Below, piece by piece: positions 7,618-15,856 of a stretch of 64,000 nt of DNA. Within the stretch, counting starts at the first letter, position 1. The number at the start of each line of letters is the position of its first letter. Origin of the DNA: Sphingomonas pituitosa NBRC 102491 (lineage in GTDB: Bacteria; Pseudomonadota; Alphaproteobacteria; Sphingomonadales; Sphingomonadaceae); NCBI RefSeq assembly GCF_001598435.1, contig NZ_BCYY01000010.1, positions 62,001 through 126,000 of the forward strand, given 5' to 3'. The notes under the pieces were generated by a model, which was not told the DNA's origin, made no database searches, and was given only the letters and a program-made list of their open reading frames with translations. A program made the position numbers and the translations under genes.

Positions 7618-8880
7618 GTGTCCTGGGCGATCGTCGACATCGCCAATTTCTATGTCTCGGCCGAACGCCTGTTCGATCCGAGCCTGCGAGGCGTGCCGGT
7701 CATCGTCCTGTCGAACAATGACGGCTGTGCGGTCGCCCGCTCCGAAGAGGCGAAGGCGCTGCACGTTCGCATGGGCGAGCCGGTCTTCAAGATACGCGAC
7801 CGCATCAAGCGGCACGGTATCCAGCTCCGATCGAGCAACTATGAGCTGTATGCTGACCTGAACCGCCGCTTCAATGCGGTGATCGCCGACCATTCCGAGA
7901 CGGTCGAAATCTACTCGATTGACGAGAGTTTCTTCCGTCTGCCGGTGCTTCCCACCGGTCTCGGCGACGTCGCGACCGCGCACGCGGTCCGCGAGGACAT
8001 TGCTCAATCAGTCGGGCTGCCGACCCGGATCGGCCTGGGTCCGACGCGCACGCTGTCCAAGGTTGCGAACGCCTTGGCGAAGGCCACCGAAAAGGTGTGG
8101 GGCGGGGTGGTCGACCTCCACGACGTCGAGCTGCGCCGGCGTCTGTTCGATCAATGGCCGATCGGGGAAGTGTGGGGCATCGGGGGTGCGCTGGAAGCGC
8201 GACTCCGGCCCCTCGGCGTAAAGACGACTGCGGACCTGGCTGCGCTGCCTCCGACGGTCGCGCGCGACGTGGGGACGGTGGTGCTGGAACGGCTCGTGCG
8301 CGAGCTGGGCGGGATCGAGTGCGACGACTTCAAGGTAGCGCCCGAACCGCTCAAGGCGACGGCGGTGACGCGCCAGTTCGGCACACCTGTCTCCGATCCC
8401 ATTGAGCTGCGCGAGGCGATGGCGAGGCGCGCGGCGCGCGCGGCCGAGAAGTTACGCGCGCAAGGGCTGGCGGCAAGCCGGCTGATCGCCTTCGCGCATG
8501 GCTCGCGCTATCGCCCGAACCCGCCCTCGGCATCGCGATCGGCGCGTCTCTCTCCCCCGACGAACGATCCCCGCGTCATCGTCGGGATCGCGGGAAAGAT
8601 GATGGACGCCATGTTCGAGCCGGGGGGCGTCTATACCAAATGCGGCGTGCTGCTGGAGGACCTGGTGCCGGAAGGGGAAGGGCAAGCGGACCTGTTCGCG
8701 ACGGCCGATCCCAAGGCACCAGCACTTCTGGCGGCAATGGACGGCCTCAACAGCCGATTTGGCCGCAACACCGTCGTCTTAGCCGCGCAAGGATGTGGGT
8801 TACGGTCGTTCGACACCAAACGGTCGCATAAAAGCCCGGCATGGACCACGCGGATCGCGGAGATTCCGGTCGCGCGATAG
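7618..8880 (+). CDS. umuC: UmuC-like Y-family DNA polymerase
   Basis: A 420-residue Y-family polymerase, GTG start 3 bp after umuD. It has the first metal-binding motif AIVDIANFYVSAE (Asp near residue 7), the YSIDESFF motif with the catalytic Asp-Glu pair, LSKVANALAKA in the palm/fingers, the helix-hairpin-helix GEVWGIGGALEARLRPLGV, the little-finger domain, and the C-terminal UmuC tail (NSRFGRNTVVLAAQG, then SPAWTTR). With UmuD it forms an SOS-induced translesion polymerase able to copy past DNA lesions at the cost of mutations. All catalytic residues look intact, unlike those of its UmuD partner. Confidence 0.95.
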   Translation: MSWAIVDIANFYVSAERLFDPSLRGVPVIVLSNNDGCAVARSEEAKALHVRMGEPVFKIRDRIKRHGIQLRSSNYELYADLNRRFNAVIADHSETVEIYSIDESFFRLPVLPTGLGDVATAHAVREDIAQSVGLPTRIGLGPTRTLSKVANALAKATEKVWGGVVDLHDVELRRRLFDQWPIGEVWGIGGALEARLRPLGVKTTADLAALPPTVARDVGTVVLERLVRELGGIECDDFKVAPEPLKATAVTRQFGTPVSDPIELREAMARRAARAAEKLRAQGLAASRLIAFAHGSRYRPNPPSASRSARLSPPTNDPRVIVGIAGKMMDAMFEPGGVYTKCGVLLEDLVPEGEGQADLFATADPKAPALLAAMDGLNSRFGRNTVVLAAQGCGLRSFDTKRSHKSPAWTTRIAEIPVAR

Positions 8881-8881
8881 G

Positions 8882-9550
8882 TTAGATCGCCAGCTCGTCG
8901 GCCGGCGTCGCTACCTGCTCTGTCATCGCCCCATCATAGGGTTTGACCAGCGCCAGCGCCTCGTCATGCGAGCCGTCGAGCCAAGTGGTGAAGTCGTGTG
9001 GGTGGAGGATCGCCGGCATTGCTTTGGGATGCCAAGGCGAGACGATCGCGTTCGGCGAAGTCGTGGCGAAGGCGTAGGCTTCGCCACGCGCAGTCGGCCG
9101 CCATAGGCCGGCGAAGAACGCGATCGGCTCATCAGGGATCGAGAACCATATCTGCCGGGGCTTGCCATCATCGCCGGTGCCGCCCTCAGGGTGGGGCTCG
9201 GCGAAGTGGGTGAAGGGGACAAGGCAGCGCCGCTCCGGGTTGGCGAGCGACGGCTTCCACATCGAGGAAGCGAGGTTGCGGGCGTTGGTGACATACTTGT
9301 CCAGCTTCACGGCCGGGTCGCGCTTGCTCGGCACCTGGGTCGGGAAGCCCCATTCCATCGCGACCGGCTCCAGTGGCCGGTTGCCCTGCGACGATCGCCG
9401 CACGACCAGGCCGTGTCGCGCTGTCCTCTTCCCGGTAGGGAAGATCTCACGCGGCACCGGGTAGGTCTCATCCTCGGGATAGGGCGGCTCGAACCCGCAC
9501 GCCCGCATGACGGCCGCCTGCTTGGCCGATAGTCGATACCGATTGCACAT
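8882..9550 (-). CDS. SRAP-domain protein (YedK/HMCES family)
   Basis: A 222-residue SRAP protein. The start MCNRYRL places Cys2, the residue that forms a thiazolidine cross-link with abasic sites in single-stranded DNA, right after the initiator. NARNLASS, RRCLVPFTHFAEP with the active-site Glu, and HPKAMPAIL with the conserved His near the C-terminus are all present. YedK/HMCES proteins shield abasic sites at replication forks. It converges on umuC with a 1-bp gap, so the two mark a DNA-damage-tolerance module. It is a little shorter than chromosomal members but otherwise complete. Confidence 0.93.
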   Translation of the reverse strand: MCNRYRLSAKQAAVMRACGFEPPYPEDETYPVPREIFPTGKRTARHGLVVRRSSQGNRPLEPVAMEWGFPTQVPSKRDPAVKLDKYVTNARNLASSMWKPSLANPERRCLVPFTHFAEPHPEGGTGDDGKPRQIWFSIPDEPIAFFAGLWRPTARGEAYAFATTSPNAIVSPWHPKAMPAILHPHDFTTWLDGSHDEALALVKPYDGAMTEQVATPADELAI

Positions 9551-9571
9551 TTCCCCGTCCTCCCAACGCCG

Positions 9572-10861
9572 TCAGCGGCTCCGGTCCTTATCGCGCGGCG
9601 CCGGCGCTTGCGCCGAGGTCGCGCGGCCGATTTCGCCGTCCAGCGATCCGCCTGCCTTGATCCGATCCGCGACGAGCTGGCGCGTCGACTCCCCGATGGT
9701 CCCGACCATGCGCGCGCTCTCGCCCCGATCGCGCGCGGTCTTCATGGCCGCGTCAACGATCGCCTGGGCGGGCGCGAGGCGCGGATCGGCTTGGTTCTTC
9801 TCCGGCGTGTTCTTCAGGAACAGCTCGGCAAGCCGCTCCTGCCCCGGCGAATGGCCGGGGGGCAGGATCGGCCGCTCCAGCGACCGCACGGCGCGCTGGA
9901 GCTGCGCCGGCTGCTGGTTGTTGATCTGGACGCCAAGCGCCGCGCCGATCTCGCGCACGCGCTCCAACGGCGTCTGCTGGGGCGACACGACGGCATCGAC
10001 CTGACGGACGCCTAAATAGGTGAGAAGGTGCGATTGGTAGATCGGTCCCTTGGCGTGGCGGACATAGGCGAGTTCGGTGCGCGCGTTGGCGATGACGGGG
10101 GAGGGGGCACCCTCCTTAATCAGCCCGCGCAGCCGGTCGGCCGCCTGTTGGCGGGCGGCCGGCAGATAGCGTTCCAGTTCCTCGCGCGCCTTGGTCAGCG
10201 TCACCCGGTAGCGTTGCCCCTCGGGCGGGGCACGCTTGGGAAGCATGGCGATCCCTGCGGGGCCGATGCGCGCCTCGGGCGCGAGGTCGCGCTTGATCGC
10301 CGCTGCGGAAAAGACTGCGGCCATGCCGCGATGATCGCCGGTCAGAAAGCCGTGGCGGGACGCCTCCATCCAGCGATCCTTGTCGATCGCGGCAATCCGG
10401 ATCGGGTGGCCGGCTTCGCGGGCGAGCTGGGCGGCATGGTGGCGCATGGTGCGCCCATTCCCTTCGCGGAAGGGATGAATGGCGTTGATCTCGTTGATGT
10501 GGTTGCCGAGCCGATCGAAAAACTCGTCGCGAGGAAATCCCCGGAAGCCGCCCTGCGCTCCTACCTCGGCGAACCGCTTGTCGAGTTCGCGCGCCAGATA
10601 GGGGACAGCCGCGAAGCTCGATCCGCCCTTGGCGATGTTGACGGTGCGGTCCTGGCCCGCCCAATCATAGAGGTCCTGGAACAGGTGCTTATGGAGCGCC
10701 CGATAGCCGTCGGCGGTGGCTGGAAAGGTCAGGCGCGCGGCCTCCGCGCCGCGCGCCTGCGTCAGTCTTCGTTCGGCCTCTGTAAGCGTCTTGTCGTCGG
10801 TGATTCCGAGCCGGTTCCGAAGCGTCTCGGTGCCGGGATACGTGTAGGGATCGCTCGCCAA
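9572..10861 (-). CDS. fic: Fic-domain AMP-transferase toxin with long C-terminal extension
   Basis: A 429-residue protein. Residues about 1-200 are a Fic domain: the motif HPFREGNGRT lies at 129-138 with catalytic His129, preceded by the flap TVNIAKGGSSFA. Fic toxins transfer AMP to target proteins. Residues 200-429 are charged and helical; some conjugation-linked Fic toxins (VbhT type) carry a BID secretion domain there, but I could not confirm one. There is no internal inhibitory helix before the Fic core, which fits control by the separate small gene upstream (10864-11121, 2-bp gap). Likely a plasmid toxin-antitoxin pair, class I Fic. Confidence 0.88.
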   Translation of the reverse strand: MASDPYTYPGTETLRNRLGITDDKTLTEAERRLTQARGAEAARLTFPATADGYRALHKHLFQDLYDWAGQDRTVNIAKGGSSFAAVPYLARELDKRFAEVGAQGGFRGFPRDEFFDRLGNHINEINAIHPFREGNGRTMRHHAAQLAREAGHPIRIAAIDKDRWMEASRHGFLTGDHRGMAAVFSAAAIKRDLAPEARIGPAGIAMLPKRAPPEGQRYRVTLTKAREELERYLPAARQQAADRLRGLIKEGAPSPVIANARTELAYVRHAKGPIYQSHLLTYLGVRQVDAVVSPQQTPLERVREIGAALGVQINNQQPAQLQRAVRSLERPILPPGHSPGQERLAELFLKNTPEKNQADPRLAPAQAIVDAAMKTARDRGESARMVGTIGESTRQLVADRIKAGGSLDGEIGRATSAQAPAPRDKDRSR

Positions 10862-10863
10862 GG

Positions 10864-11121
10864 TCAGGCGGCGATCTGGCGTGTTCCGGGCTGATAGAGA
10901 CTGAGGATAATCGAGGGCATGAGCGCGGGCGGAACGCCCTCGTCGAGCATCATCGCGAACATCGCGTCTTCATCGATGGTCGGCGTCATGTCCTCGATGA
11001 CGAGATTGGCGCGCGACTCCGCCACGTCCTCGCGCCAAAGCGCGATCTGCTCGGGGGTGCCGCGCGCGAAATCCATCTGGCGGATGCGCTCGCGCAGCGT
11101 CTCAAGATCGATCTGGGCCAT
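10864..11121 (-). CDS. VbhA-like antitoxin of the Fic toxin
   Basis: An 85-residue protein beginning MAQIDLETLRERIRQMDF; start 11121 is preferred over a longer frame because of the upstream AGAAAGGATG ribosome site. It ends 2 bp before fic. VbhA-type antitoxins block Fic with a helix bearing (S/T)xxxE(G/N), whose Glu contacts the ATP-binding arginine. Here the aligned segment reads NLVIEDMTPT: the key Glu is kept but the flanking positions are Asn and Asp. Either inhibition tolerates these changes or the motif has drifted. The antitoxin call rests on position, size and this helix. Confidence 0.72.
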   Translation of the reverse strand: MAQIDLETLRERIRQMDFARGTPEQIALWREDVAESRANLVIEDMTPTIDEDAMFAMMLDEGVPPALMPSIILSLYQPGTRQIAA

Positions 11122-11247
11122 CGCATCATCCTTTCTGCTCTTAACCCTACGCCTTCCAAGGCGATTCCTCAACAAATCACGTGTGAGCGAGGCGGATGCG
11201 CGTCGTGATCCGCGCTCGGCTGAACGCGGATCGACGGGCGGGGGCGA

Positions 11248-11634
11248 TCAATACTCGTTCGCCAGCATGACCGTCAGCACACGCTTGGTCTGCCGCTCGT
11301 CCCACGGCACTTCACTGCCATAGGTGAGCGTGTTGTCGTAATAATCCACTTTCCAGAAAACCGTTTGGGTAATGGCCTTTTCCTCGCTCGGCCGCTCCTG
11401 CGTCCACTTGCCTATCGCGAGCCGATAGACCGCCCCGAAATCATGTTCACCATAGGGGTCGTTGGCCCCATCGAACTGCGAGAAGCCGACAACGGCCGCC
11501 AGCGCGGCGAAACGGTCGGCATCGGGAAGGGACTGAAACCCCCGCGTGACATTGGCGATGGAGGCGGTTCCCGGATTGCTCCGGGCCGCGTCATTCAGGC
11601 GACGGATGGCGTCGAGATGTTCGGGGCTGCGCAT
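11248..11634 (-). CDS. DUF3768 family protein
   Basis: A 128-residue protein from ATG 11634, preceded by AAGGAG. The signature of the family is clear: PYGEHDFGAVYRL, FWKVDYYDNTLTYGSE, and TKRVLTVMLANEY at the C-terminus. The biochemical role of DUF3768 is unknown; members are common on alphaproteobacterial plasmids beside anti-restriction and replication-related genes. It is one of three genes in the window with the same ~205-bp structured leader (11652-11854), suggesting shared control with the gene at 15857 and the ArdC gene at 32857. Confidence 0.82.
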   Translation of the reverse strand: MRSPEHLDAIRRLNDAARSNPGTASIANVTRGFQSLPDADRFAALAAVVGFSQFDGANDPYGEHDFGAVYRLAIGKWTQERPSEEKAITQTVFWKVDYYDNTLTYGSEVPWDERQTKRVLTVMLANEY

Positions 11635-11651
11635 GGCTGGAAACTCCTTCT

Positions 11652-11854
11652 GGCATGGCCGCAAGGCCGCTCGGCCTCACGGCCCTGCCTGTCCGGCGAG
11701 GACGGGATGGGGAGGGGGAGCGAGAATCTGCCGCTGGCGCGGGCGAGCCGCCTAGCGTGGCCGTCGCCTTCGGCGGCGGGTGCCGCGCTTGGCGGATTAC
11801 ACGGGCGGCTGATTGTCGTTCGGGAACGAAAGGGCAGCGCCCTTGGCGTTCCCC
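11652..11854. repeat. structured leader repeat, copy A (before the DUF3768 gene)
   Basis: First of three related ~205-bp copies (others 16071-16280 and 33814-34019). It contains the shared blocks GGGATGGGGAGGG, GGCGCGGGCGAGCCGCC, GCGCTTGGCGGA, TTCGGGAACGAAAGGGCAG and CTTGGCGTTCCCC. Hairpins: AAGGGC/GCCCTT at 11830-11844 and CCGTCGCC/GGCGGCGG at 11761-11779. It ends about 20 bp before the ribosome site of the DUF3768 gene. A cis-acting structured RNA or conserved regulatory DNA is likely; the strand of action is unresolved. Confidence 0.68.
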
Positions 11855-11935
11855 TCGGCCGAGGTTTCGCCTGAGCGGAGCGAGGCCGCTCACGGGCATC
11901 GCGCCTGCGGCGCGGCCATTGCCCGACCGGTTGAG

Positions 11936-12346
11936 CTATGGACGCTGTGCTTCCGCCACATCGCGGAGGATCGCTCCCCAGCACGCGATAATCAGCCCTT
12001 CGTTAGCCGACGTCTCATGTGTCGCGGCGGCATATATTCCCAACAGGTTGGCGATCTCATCGAGCGACACATCGCCCTGTCGCGCCATCACCGAGGCGAT
12101 CACCGCAAGCGCGCCGCCCATCGCGCGCACAAGCGCCGGATCGGCGGGCAAATCAGTGCGCGGGGGCACGGCGGAAGTCTCGTCCGCAATTTCCTCACCC
12201 GGTTTGAGCGGTGCTTTCCGTTCGGCGGTATCGATCGCCGCCTGCAGATGGATTGCAGCACGGTCTTCGCCGGCTTCGTCGAGCATGGCGATGGCCTCGC
12301 GCATGAGGGCGAGGGCACGTCGCCGTATTGAGGCCAAGTCTTTCAC
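11936..12346 (-). CDS. hypothetical plasmid protein
   Basis: A protein of about 136 residues, starting VKDLASIRRRALALMREAI at GTG 12346; the frame stays open upstream to a TTG at 12400, so the true start is uncertain. It is mostly helical (residues 1-45 and 75-130) with an acidic linker. I do not recognise a family. It shares strand and neighbourhood with the DUF3768 gene and lies just upstream of that gene's leader repeat, so it is part of the plasmid backbone. Codon use looks like that of its neighbours. No membrane segment or signal peptide is seen. Confidence 0.5.
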   Translation of the reverse strand: MKDLASIRRRALALMREAIAMLDEAGEDRAAIHLQAAIDTAERKAPLKPGEEIADETSAVPPRTDLPADPALVRAMGGALAVIASVMARQGDVSLDEIANLLGIYAAATHETSANEGLIIACWGAILRDVAEAQRP

Positions 12347-12568
12347 GTCCGGCCCTTGCGCAGGCCCCGCGCCGGAGCGACGGCCGCGGTCGCGATCCAA
12401 ATCTGCTCTCTGGGAAGAGCTTCAAGATACCCGGTCGGTCGGCCAACCGGCAAATGGCTGTTCATGCGCGCTTCCCGGGCTTCGCGGTTTCCTCACATTA
12501 ACATCGGCTAGTAGAATGATACTTAAAACCCGTCGCCTTATAACCATCATACAGGCGAACAATGAAGG

Positions 12569-12832
12569 GTGAAACGCACCCATCCCGGATGCTTACGCGC
12601 TATCGTCGCCGCCAATATCCGCCGATACCGGAAGTCTCTTGGCGTCAGCCAACAGGACTTCGCCTATGATATCGAGATGGATCGCACTTATTTCGGCGGG
12701 ATTGAGCGCGGAGAGCGCAATGTCGCGATCGACAATATCGAGCGCATTGCGAAGGGGTTGAAGATCAGCCCCCATTTGCTCCTACTCGATCCCACAACGC
12801 CCGACGACGATGCGGAAGTTGTGACTGACTGA
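12569..12832 (+). CDS. XRE-family transcriptional regulator
   Basis: An 87-residue helix-turn-helix protein, GTG start at 12569 after GAAGG. The HTH spans about residues 10-66: [20 protein letters not shown] for helices 1-2, and [20 protein letters not shown] for the recognition helix region. Such single-domain XRE proteins are repressors of plasmid or phage functions. It is transcribed away from the minus-strand block at 11-12.4 kb and its stop lies 73 bp before the HNH-like gene, which may be co-transcribed. Its target is unknown. Confidence 0.88.
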   Translation: MKRTHPGCLRAIVAANIRRYRKSLGVSQQDFAYDIEMDRTYFGGIERGERNVAIDNIERIAKGLKISPHLLLLDPTTPDDDAEVVTD

Positions 12833-12905
12833 CGGCGTGTGGCATCGCGCATTTCAGCGAGATTTTCTGCTTTCGTTCTCGCCTCGGCTGACTCATAGAA
12901 TCGTC

Positions 12906-13385
12906 ATGCCGATCATGGCCGAACATCGCTGGCTCTACCCGATCGACTGGCCGGAACTGTCGAAGCTGATCCGCTTCGGCCGCGCCAAGGGGCGGTGCGA
13001 GCATTGCCGGCGTCCGCACGGTCGGCGGGTGTTCCACTTGGGCGATGGCCGCTGGTGGGACGCCGATCGCCGCCAGTGGCGTGACGGCCGCGGTCGCCGG
13101 GTGCGCGTGCCCGGCGACGGGGTGGCGGCGATCGTTCGTGTCACGCGGGTCTATATCGCGTGCGCGCACCTGAACCATGACCCGACCGACAACGCGCCGC
13201 GCAACCTGGCCGCGCTCTGCCAGCGGTGCCATATGATCCATGACGCGGCCGAGCATCGGCGCCGGCGCTGGCTGAACGCCTATCGACGGCGCGCAATCGG
13301 CGATCTGCTGGCGCCGCTTGACACCCCGGTGATATCGAGAGGGGGTGTGCCACGTGGCACACTTGCGGCAGCTCTAGCGGGCTAG
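12906..13385 (+). CDS. HNH endonuclease-like zinc protein
   Basis: A 159-residue protein from ATG 12906 (an upstream GTG at 12837 is possible). It opens with EHRWLYPIDWPELSKLIRF, followed by a CxxC pair (RCEHCRRPH) and, near residue 95, AHLNHDPTDNAPRNLAALCQRCHMIHD, giving the second CxxCH. These spaced Cys/His pairs and the LNHDP...N..LC..CH core resemble HNH nucleases of the McrA/phage type. A paralogue at 48338-48766 shares the whole plan and even the codons just upstream of the start. A parS-like palindrome (13345-13362) lies inside its last codons. Confidence 0.68.
   Translation: MPIMAEHRWLYPIDWPELSKLIRFGRAKGRCEHCRRPHGRRVFHLGDGRWWDADRRQWRDGRGRRVRVPGDGVAAIVRVTRVYIACAHLNHDPTDNAPRNLAALCQRCHMIHDAAEHRRRRWLNAYRRRAIGDLLAPLDTPVISRGGVPRGTLAAALAG
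13345..13362. promoter_or_regulatory. parS-like palindrome, copy 1
   Basis: GTGTGCCACGTGGCACAC is a perfect 18-bp palindrome with the CACGTG centre. Its 16-bp core TGTGCCACGTGGCACA also occurs at 16355-16370 and 34466-34481. The layout resembles chromosomal parS (TGTTTCACGTGAAACA, differing at two positions per half). It lies about 600 bp beyond the 3' end of the parB gene. Confidence 0.6.
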
Positions 13386-13425
13386 ATCCGCCGCCGGATT
13401 TTCAGGATGGGTCGCAACCTGGCTA

Positions 13426-13454
13426 TTGGATGTTAAGGCTCGAAGGCGTATATA
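13426..13454 (+). promoter_or_regulatory. sigma-70-type promoter for a plus-strand small RNA
   Basis: TTGGAT at 13426-13431 and TATATA at 13449-13454 with a 17-bp spacer form a near-consensus promoter. No plus-strand reading frame with a ribosome site follows, but it points at a strong hairpin and at the 3' side of the minus-strand peptide gene at 13591-13674. Confidence 0.45.
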
Positions 13455-13460
13455 GGCCCT

Positions 13461-13524
13461 GCTGTTTCGTGATTGTCGATTGCGGAACCTACCTGAGCCC
13501 GCCGAGCTGCTACTTGGCGGGCTC
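13461..13524 (+). ncRNA. candidate antisense RNA of a type I toxin-antitoxin locus
   Basis: Transcription from the promoter at 13426-13454 would start near 13461. GAGCCCGCC and GGCGGGCTC form a perfect 9-bp stem at about 13495-13524, followed by AAACTTTAT, a weak terminator-like end. Any transcript would be complementary to the 3' untranslated part of the minus-strand toxin mRNA. No experiment is available; ends are estimates. Confidence 0.32.
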
Positions 13525-13590
13525 AAACTTTATGGGCCATCCTGAAAGGAAAGGGACGGGAACCCTGCTAGGCCCCCGCCCCCCGTCAGG

Positions 13591-13674
13591 CTACTTGTGG
13601 CGGCCCAACTTTACGATCGCGACTACGAGCGAAAAGCCCGCGATCACAACCATTGCTGTTTCATAAATCGTCAA
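13591..13674 (-). CDS. 27-residue hydrophobic peptide, candidate type I (holin-like) toxin
   Basis: A TTG-started frame of 27 codons preceded by AAAGGAGGTGA, a full match to the anti-Shine-Dalgarno sequence, 7 bases before the start. The peptide begins TIYETAMVVIAGFSLVVAIV and ends with a basic tail (KLGRHK): one membrane helix plus positive end, as in TxpA/holin-like toxins of Gram-positive bacteria, which share a Y/F-E near the start and an I-A-F-x-L-V core. A minus-strand TACAAT (13745-13750) could be its -10 box. A promoter and strong hairpin on the opposite strand (13426-13524) suit an antisense antitoxin. It would act by membrane depolarisation and support plasmid stability. Too short for routine gene callers; the function is inference. 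Confidence 0.5.
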   Translation of the reverse strand: MTIYETAMVVIAGFSLVVAIVKLGRHK

Positions 13675-13977
13675 TGTGCGTCACCTCCTTTGACCAGCGA
13701 GATTGCGGGGGAGCTGCTACATCCTTCCGCTGCCGATCGAGGCCATTGTAGCGCAGGCTGCTCGCTTCGCGCGATATTCTCGTGCGCTTCTCTCATCACA
13801 TTGTCGTGAAGTCGCCTCAGCGCCGCCTGTCCCTTGGGGGCGGGCGGCGCGCGCGGGCCTGAAAGGGCAGCGGGCGCGATGGCCATGCGGGGCATGGCTG
13901 TCGCGCCGGCGACGGGGCTGCTGGTGGGCGGGTCGGTCGGGGGAAGGGGGGCGATTATCACCGCCCCCCGCATCCGT

Positions 13978-15813
13978 TCACGCCATTTCGTCGGCCTCCA
14001 TATCCTCGCCCTCACCATCGAAGGCATCGGCTTCGGGACCGTCCCGCTCGTCGCGCTCGGGCTGGTCGAACGCCCCGATCTGCATGGGCGCGGGAAGCCA
14101 ATGCGAAGCGAGCCGTCCCGACACGTTGACCGCCAAGTCCGCCTTCTTCTTGATGGTCGCGCAGTTGTCGGCGCTGGCATCGCCGCACTCGGCGCGGAGT
14201 AGATCGATCAGGGCCGCACGGCGCATCTTGTCGAACAGGGCGATGGGGGCCTGCCAGCGGGTCGCAATGTCCACGCCGGTCGCCCGGGCCACCTGCTCGA
14301 AGTGATGGTGACGCGCACCGGGGGCACCGCCCGCGAACAAGGTGCCGTCCACCGTCATCGCCACCAACCCGGCGAGTAGCGCCATCTTGTCGTCGTGGCT
14401 CATAGCGCGAATGACCTCGAACCGGTCCTCGGCGGGGATCGATGCGAAGCGGTCGGCCATCGTCTCTTCGACCTCCCGCACGTCGCTGGTCGCCATAAGG
14501 TCGTCGGCAACATCGGTCGCGATGGTCTTGCCCTGCACGTCGATCGCCATCTGATAGCTGTGCGCGCCGTGGAGTAGCTGCCCCGCGAGGCTGTCCAGCA
14601 GCACGTCCAGCGCCAGCGCAGGGTCGGCCGCGACCGCCTCCTGCACGATGCGGGTCTTGATCCGCGACAGGTCAGCGACAAGGCTGTTGCTGTAGAGCGG
14701 TTGCGGCTCGCCACTCCCTGTCTTGGGCTTCGGCTCGGCCTTCGCGCGATAGAAGCTCTTGCCGAGCGATCCGTCATGCGAAACCCATAGCGCCACGCCC
14801 CCGACTGCGACCTGCTCGGCGTTGAACCCCCGCAACCCCTCGGTGATCGCGTCGCGCTCGTCGGACAACGGCGCGAGCGCCACGCTGTCCTCGCCCTCTG
14901 CCTCGGCGATCCGCTCGATAGCGGCGTCAATCGCCTCGATCCGTGCTGCCTCGTCCTCGAACGGCTCGCGGGTGGCCGGATACAAGCTGCCTTTCATGTA
15001 AAGGTCGTAGGGTCGGTCCAGCGTGGCGCGAACCTCATGCCAACCGATCGCGCGATATTCGTCGGCGATGGCGTCCAGCTTGTCCTCTGCCAGTTCCTGC
15101 ACAAGCTCGGGCTGGTCGGCAAAGCCCTCGGCCCCTTGGCTGAACAGGTCCACCGTGATCGTCCCCCCCTTCGCCTCATAGGCATCGCGCCCGACGAAGA
15201 TGAACGCGCCGCTGGTGGTATCCACCTTCTCGGTCGTGAGCATCCGCCGGATGGTGTGGGCGTGGCCGTTCGCGGCCTTGCAGACCTTCACCTGTTGGTC
15301 GTGATCGTCGGTGAGGGTGAGCGCGCGCGCGGCCTCAAGCGACAACTGATCCTTGGCGATCAGGTCGATCAGCGCCGGTGCCAGCGCGGAAAGGCGAAGC
15401 ATCTTATAGACGAAGCTGACCGCCTGACCGAACCGGGCCGCGATTTCCTCGGCGTCCATGCCGGTGTCGCGAAGCGCCGCAAAGGCGCGGATGCTGTCTG
15501 CCGGGTGCATATCCTCGCGCTGGAAGTTCTCCGCCAGCGATAGTTCGATGGCCTCTTCCTTGGTGCGGACCTCGACGGGAAACGCATCGCTGTTTTTGAT
15601 CTGCTTGCGCTTCGCCAGTTCTTTTAGGCCGCGATAGCGCCGCCCTCCGGCGAACACATAGAACAGGCCCTCGTCCTCGTAGGCGACAAGGTTCTGCAAC
15701 AGGCCGTGCGCGGCAATGTCGTCGGCCATGCTCTCGACGGCGGAAGGCTTCACGCGCCGCTGATTGAGCGGGGAAAGGCGAAGCTGCGACAGCTTAACGG
15801 TGATGATACCCAT
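13978..15813 (-). CDS. parB: ParB/Spo0J-family DNA-binding protein (large plasmid type)
   Basis: A 611-residue protein; ATG 15813 is chosen because AAGGAG precedes it. The N-terminal ParB domain shows LSQLRLSPLNQRR, FAGGRRYRGLKEL (CTP-binding GxRRxR box) and LAENFQREDMHPADSIRAF (ENxQRxxLxP box), followed by the helix-turn-helix MDAEEIAARFGQAVSFVYKM. The remaining 400 residues are specific to the large plasmid homologues and have no named domain; the C-terminus is very acidic. ParB proteins bind parS and slide as CTP-driven clamps. Perfect parS-like palindromes lie on both sides of the gene (13345 and 16352). No parA is adjacent, so the role could be partition or regulation rather than a standard ParAB pair. 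Confidence 0.85.
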   Translation of the reverse strand: MGIITVKLSQLRLSPLNQRRVKPSAVESMADDIAAHGLLQNLVAYEDEGLFYVFAGGRRYRGLKELAKRKQIKNSDAFPVEVRTKEEAIELSLAENFQREDMHPADSIRAFAALRDTGMDAEEIAARFGQAVSFVYKMLRLSALAPALIDLIAKDQLSLEAARALTLTDDHDQQVKVCKAANGHAHTIRRMLTTEKVDTTSGAFIFVGRDAYEAKGGTITVDLFSQGAEGFADQPELVQELAEDKLDAIADEYRAIGWHEVRATLDRPYDLYMKGSLYPATREPFEDEAARIEAIDAAIERIAEAEGEDSVALAPLSDERDAITEGLRGFNAEQVAVGGVALWVSHDGSLGKSFYRAKAEPKPKTGSGEPQPLYSNSLVADLSRIKTRIVQEAVAADPALALDVLLDSLAGQLLHGAHSYQMAIDVQGKTIATDVADDLMATSDVREVEETMADRFASIPAEDRFEVIRAMSHDDKMALLAGLVAMTVDGTLFAGGAPGARHHHFEQVARATGVDIATRWQAPIALFDKMRRAALIDLLRAECGDASADNCATIKKKADLAVNVSGRLASHWLPAPMQIGAFDQPERDERDGPEADAFDGEGEDMEADEMA

Positions 15814-15856
15814 GATGATACTCCTTCGATATGTAATGTTGTCGATGGGGGAGGGG

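Noticed and set aside
7123..8007. 294-residue minus-strand frame across umuD and umuC
   Set aside because: Antisense shadow of two well-conserved genes; no ribosome site or domain.
9572..10260. BID secretion domain in the C-terminal part of the Fic protein
   Set aside because: Expected by analogy with VbhT but I could not identify its pattern; left as an unnamed extension.
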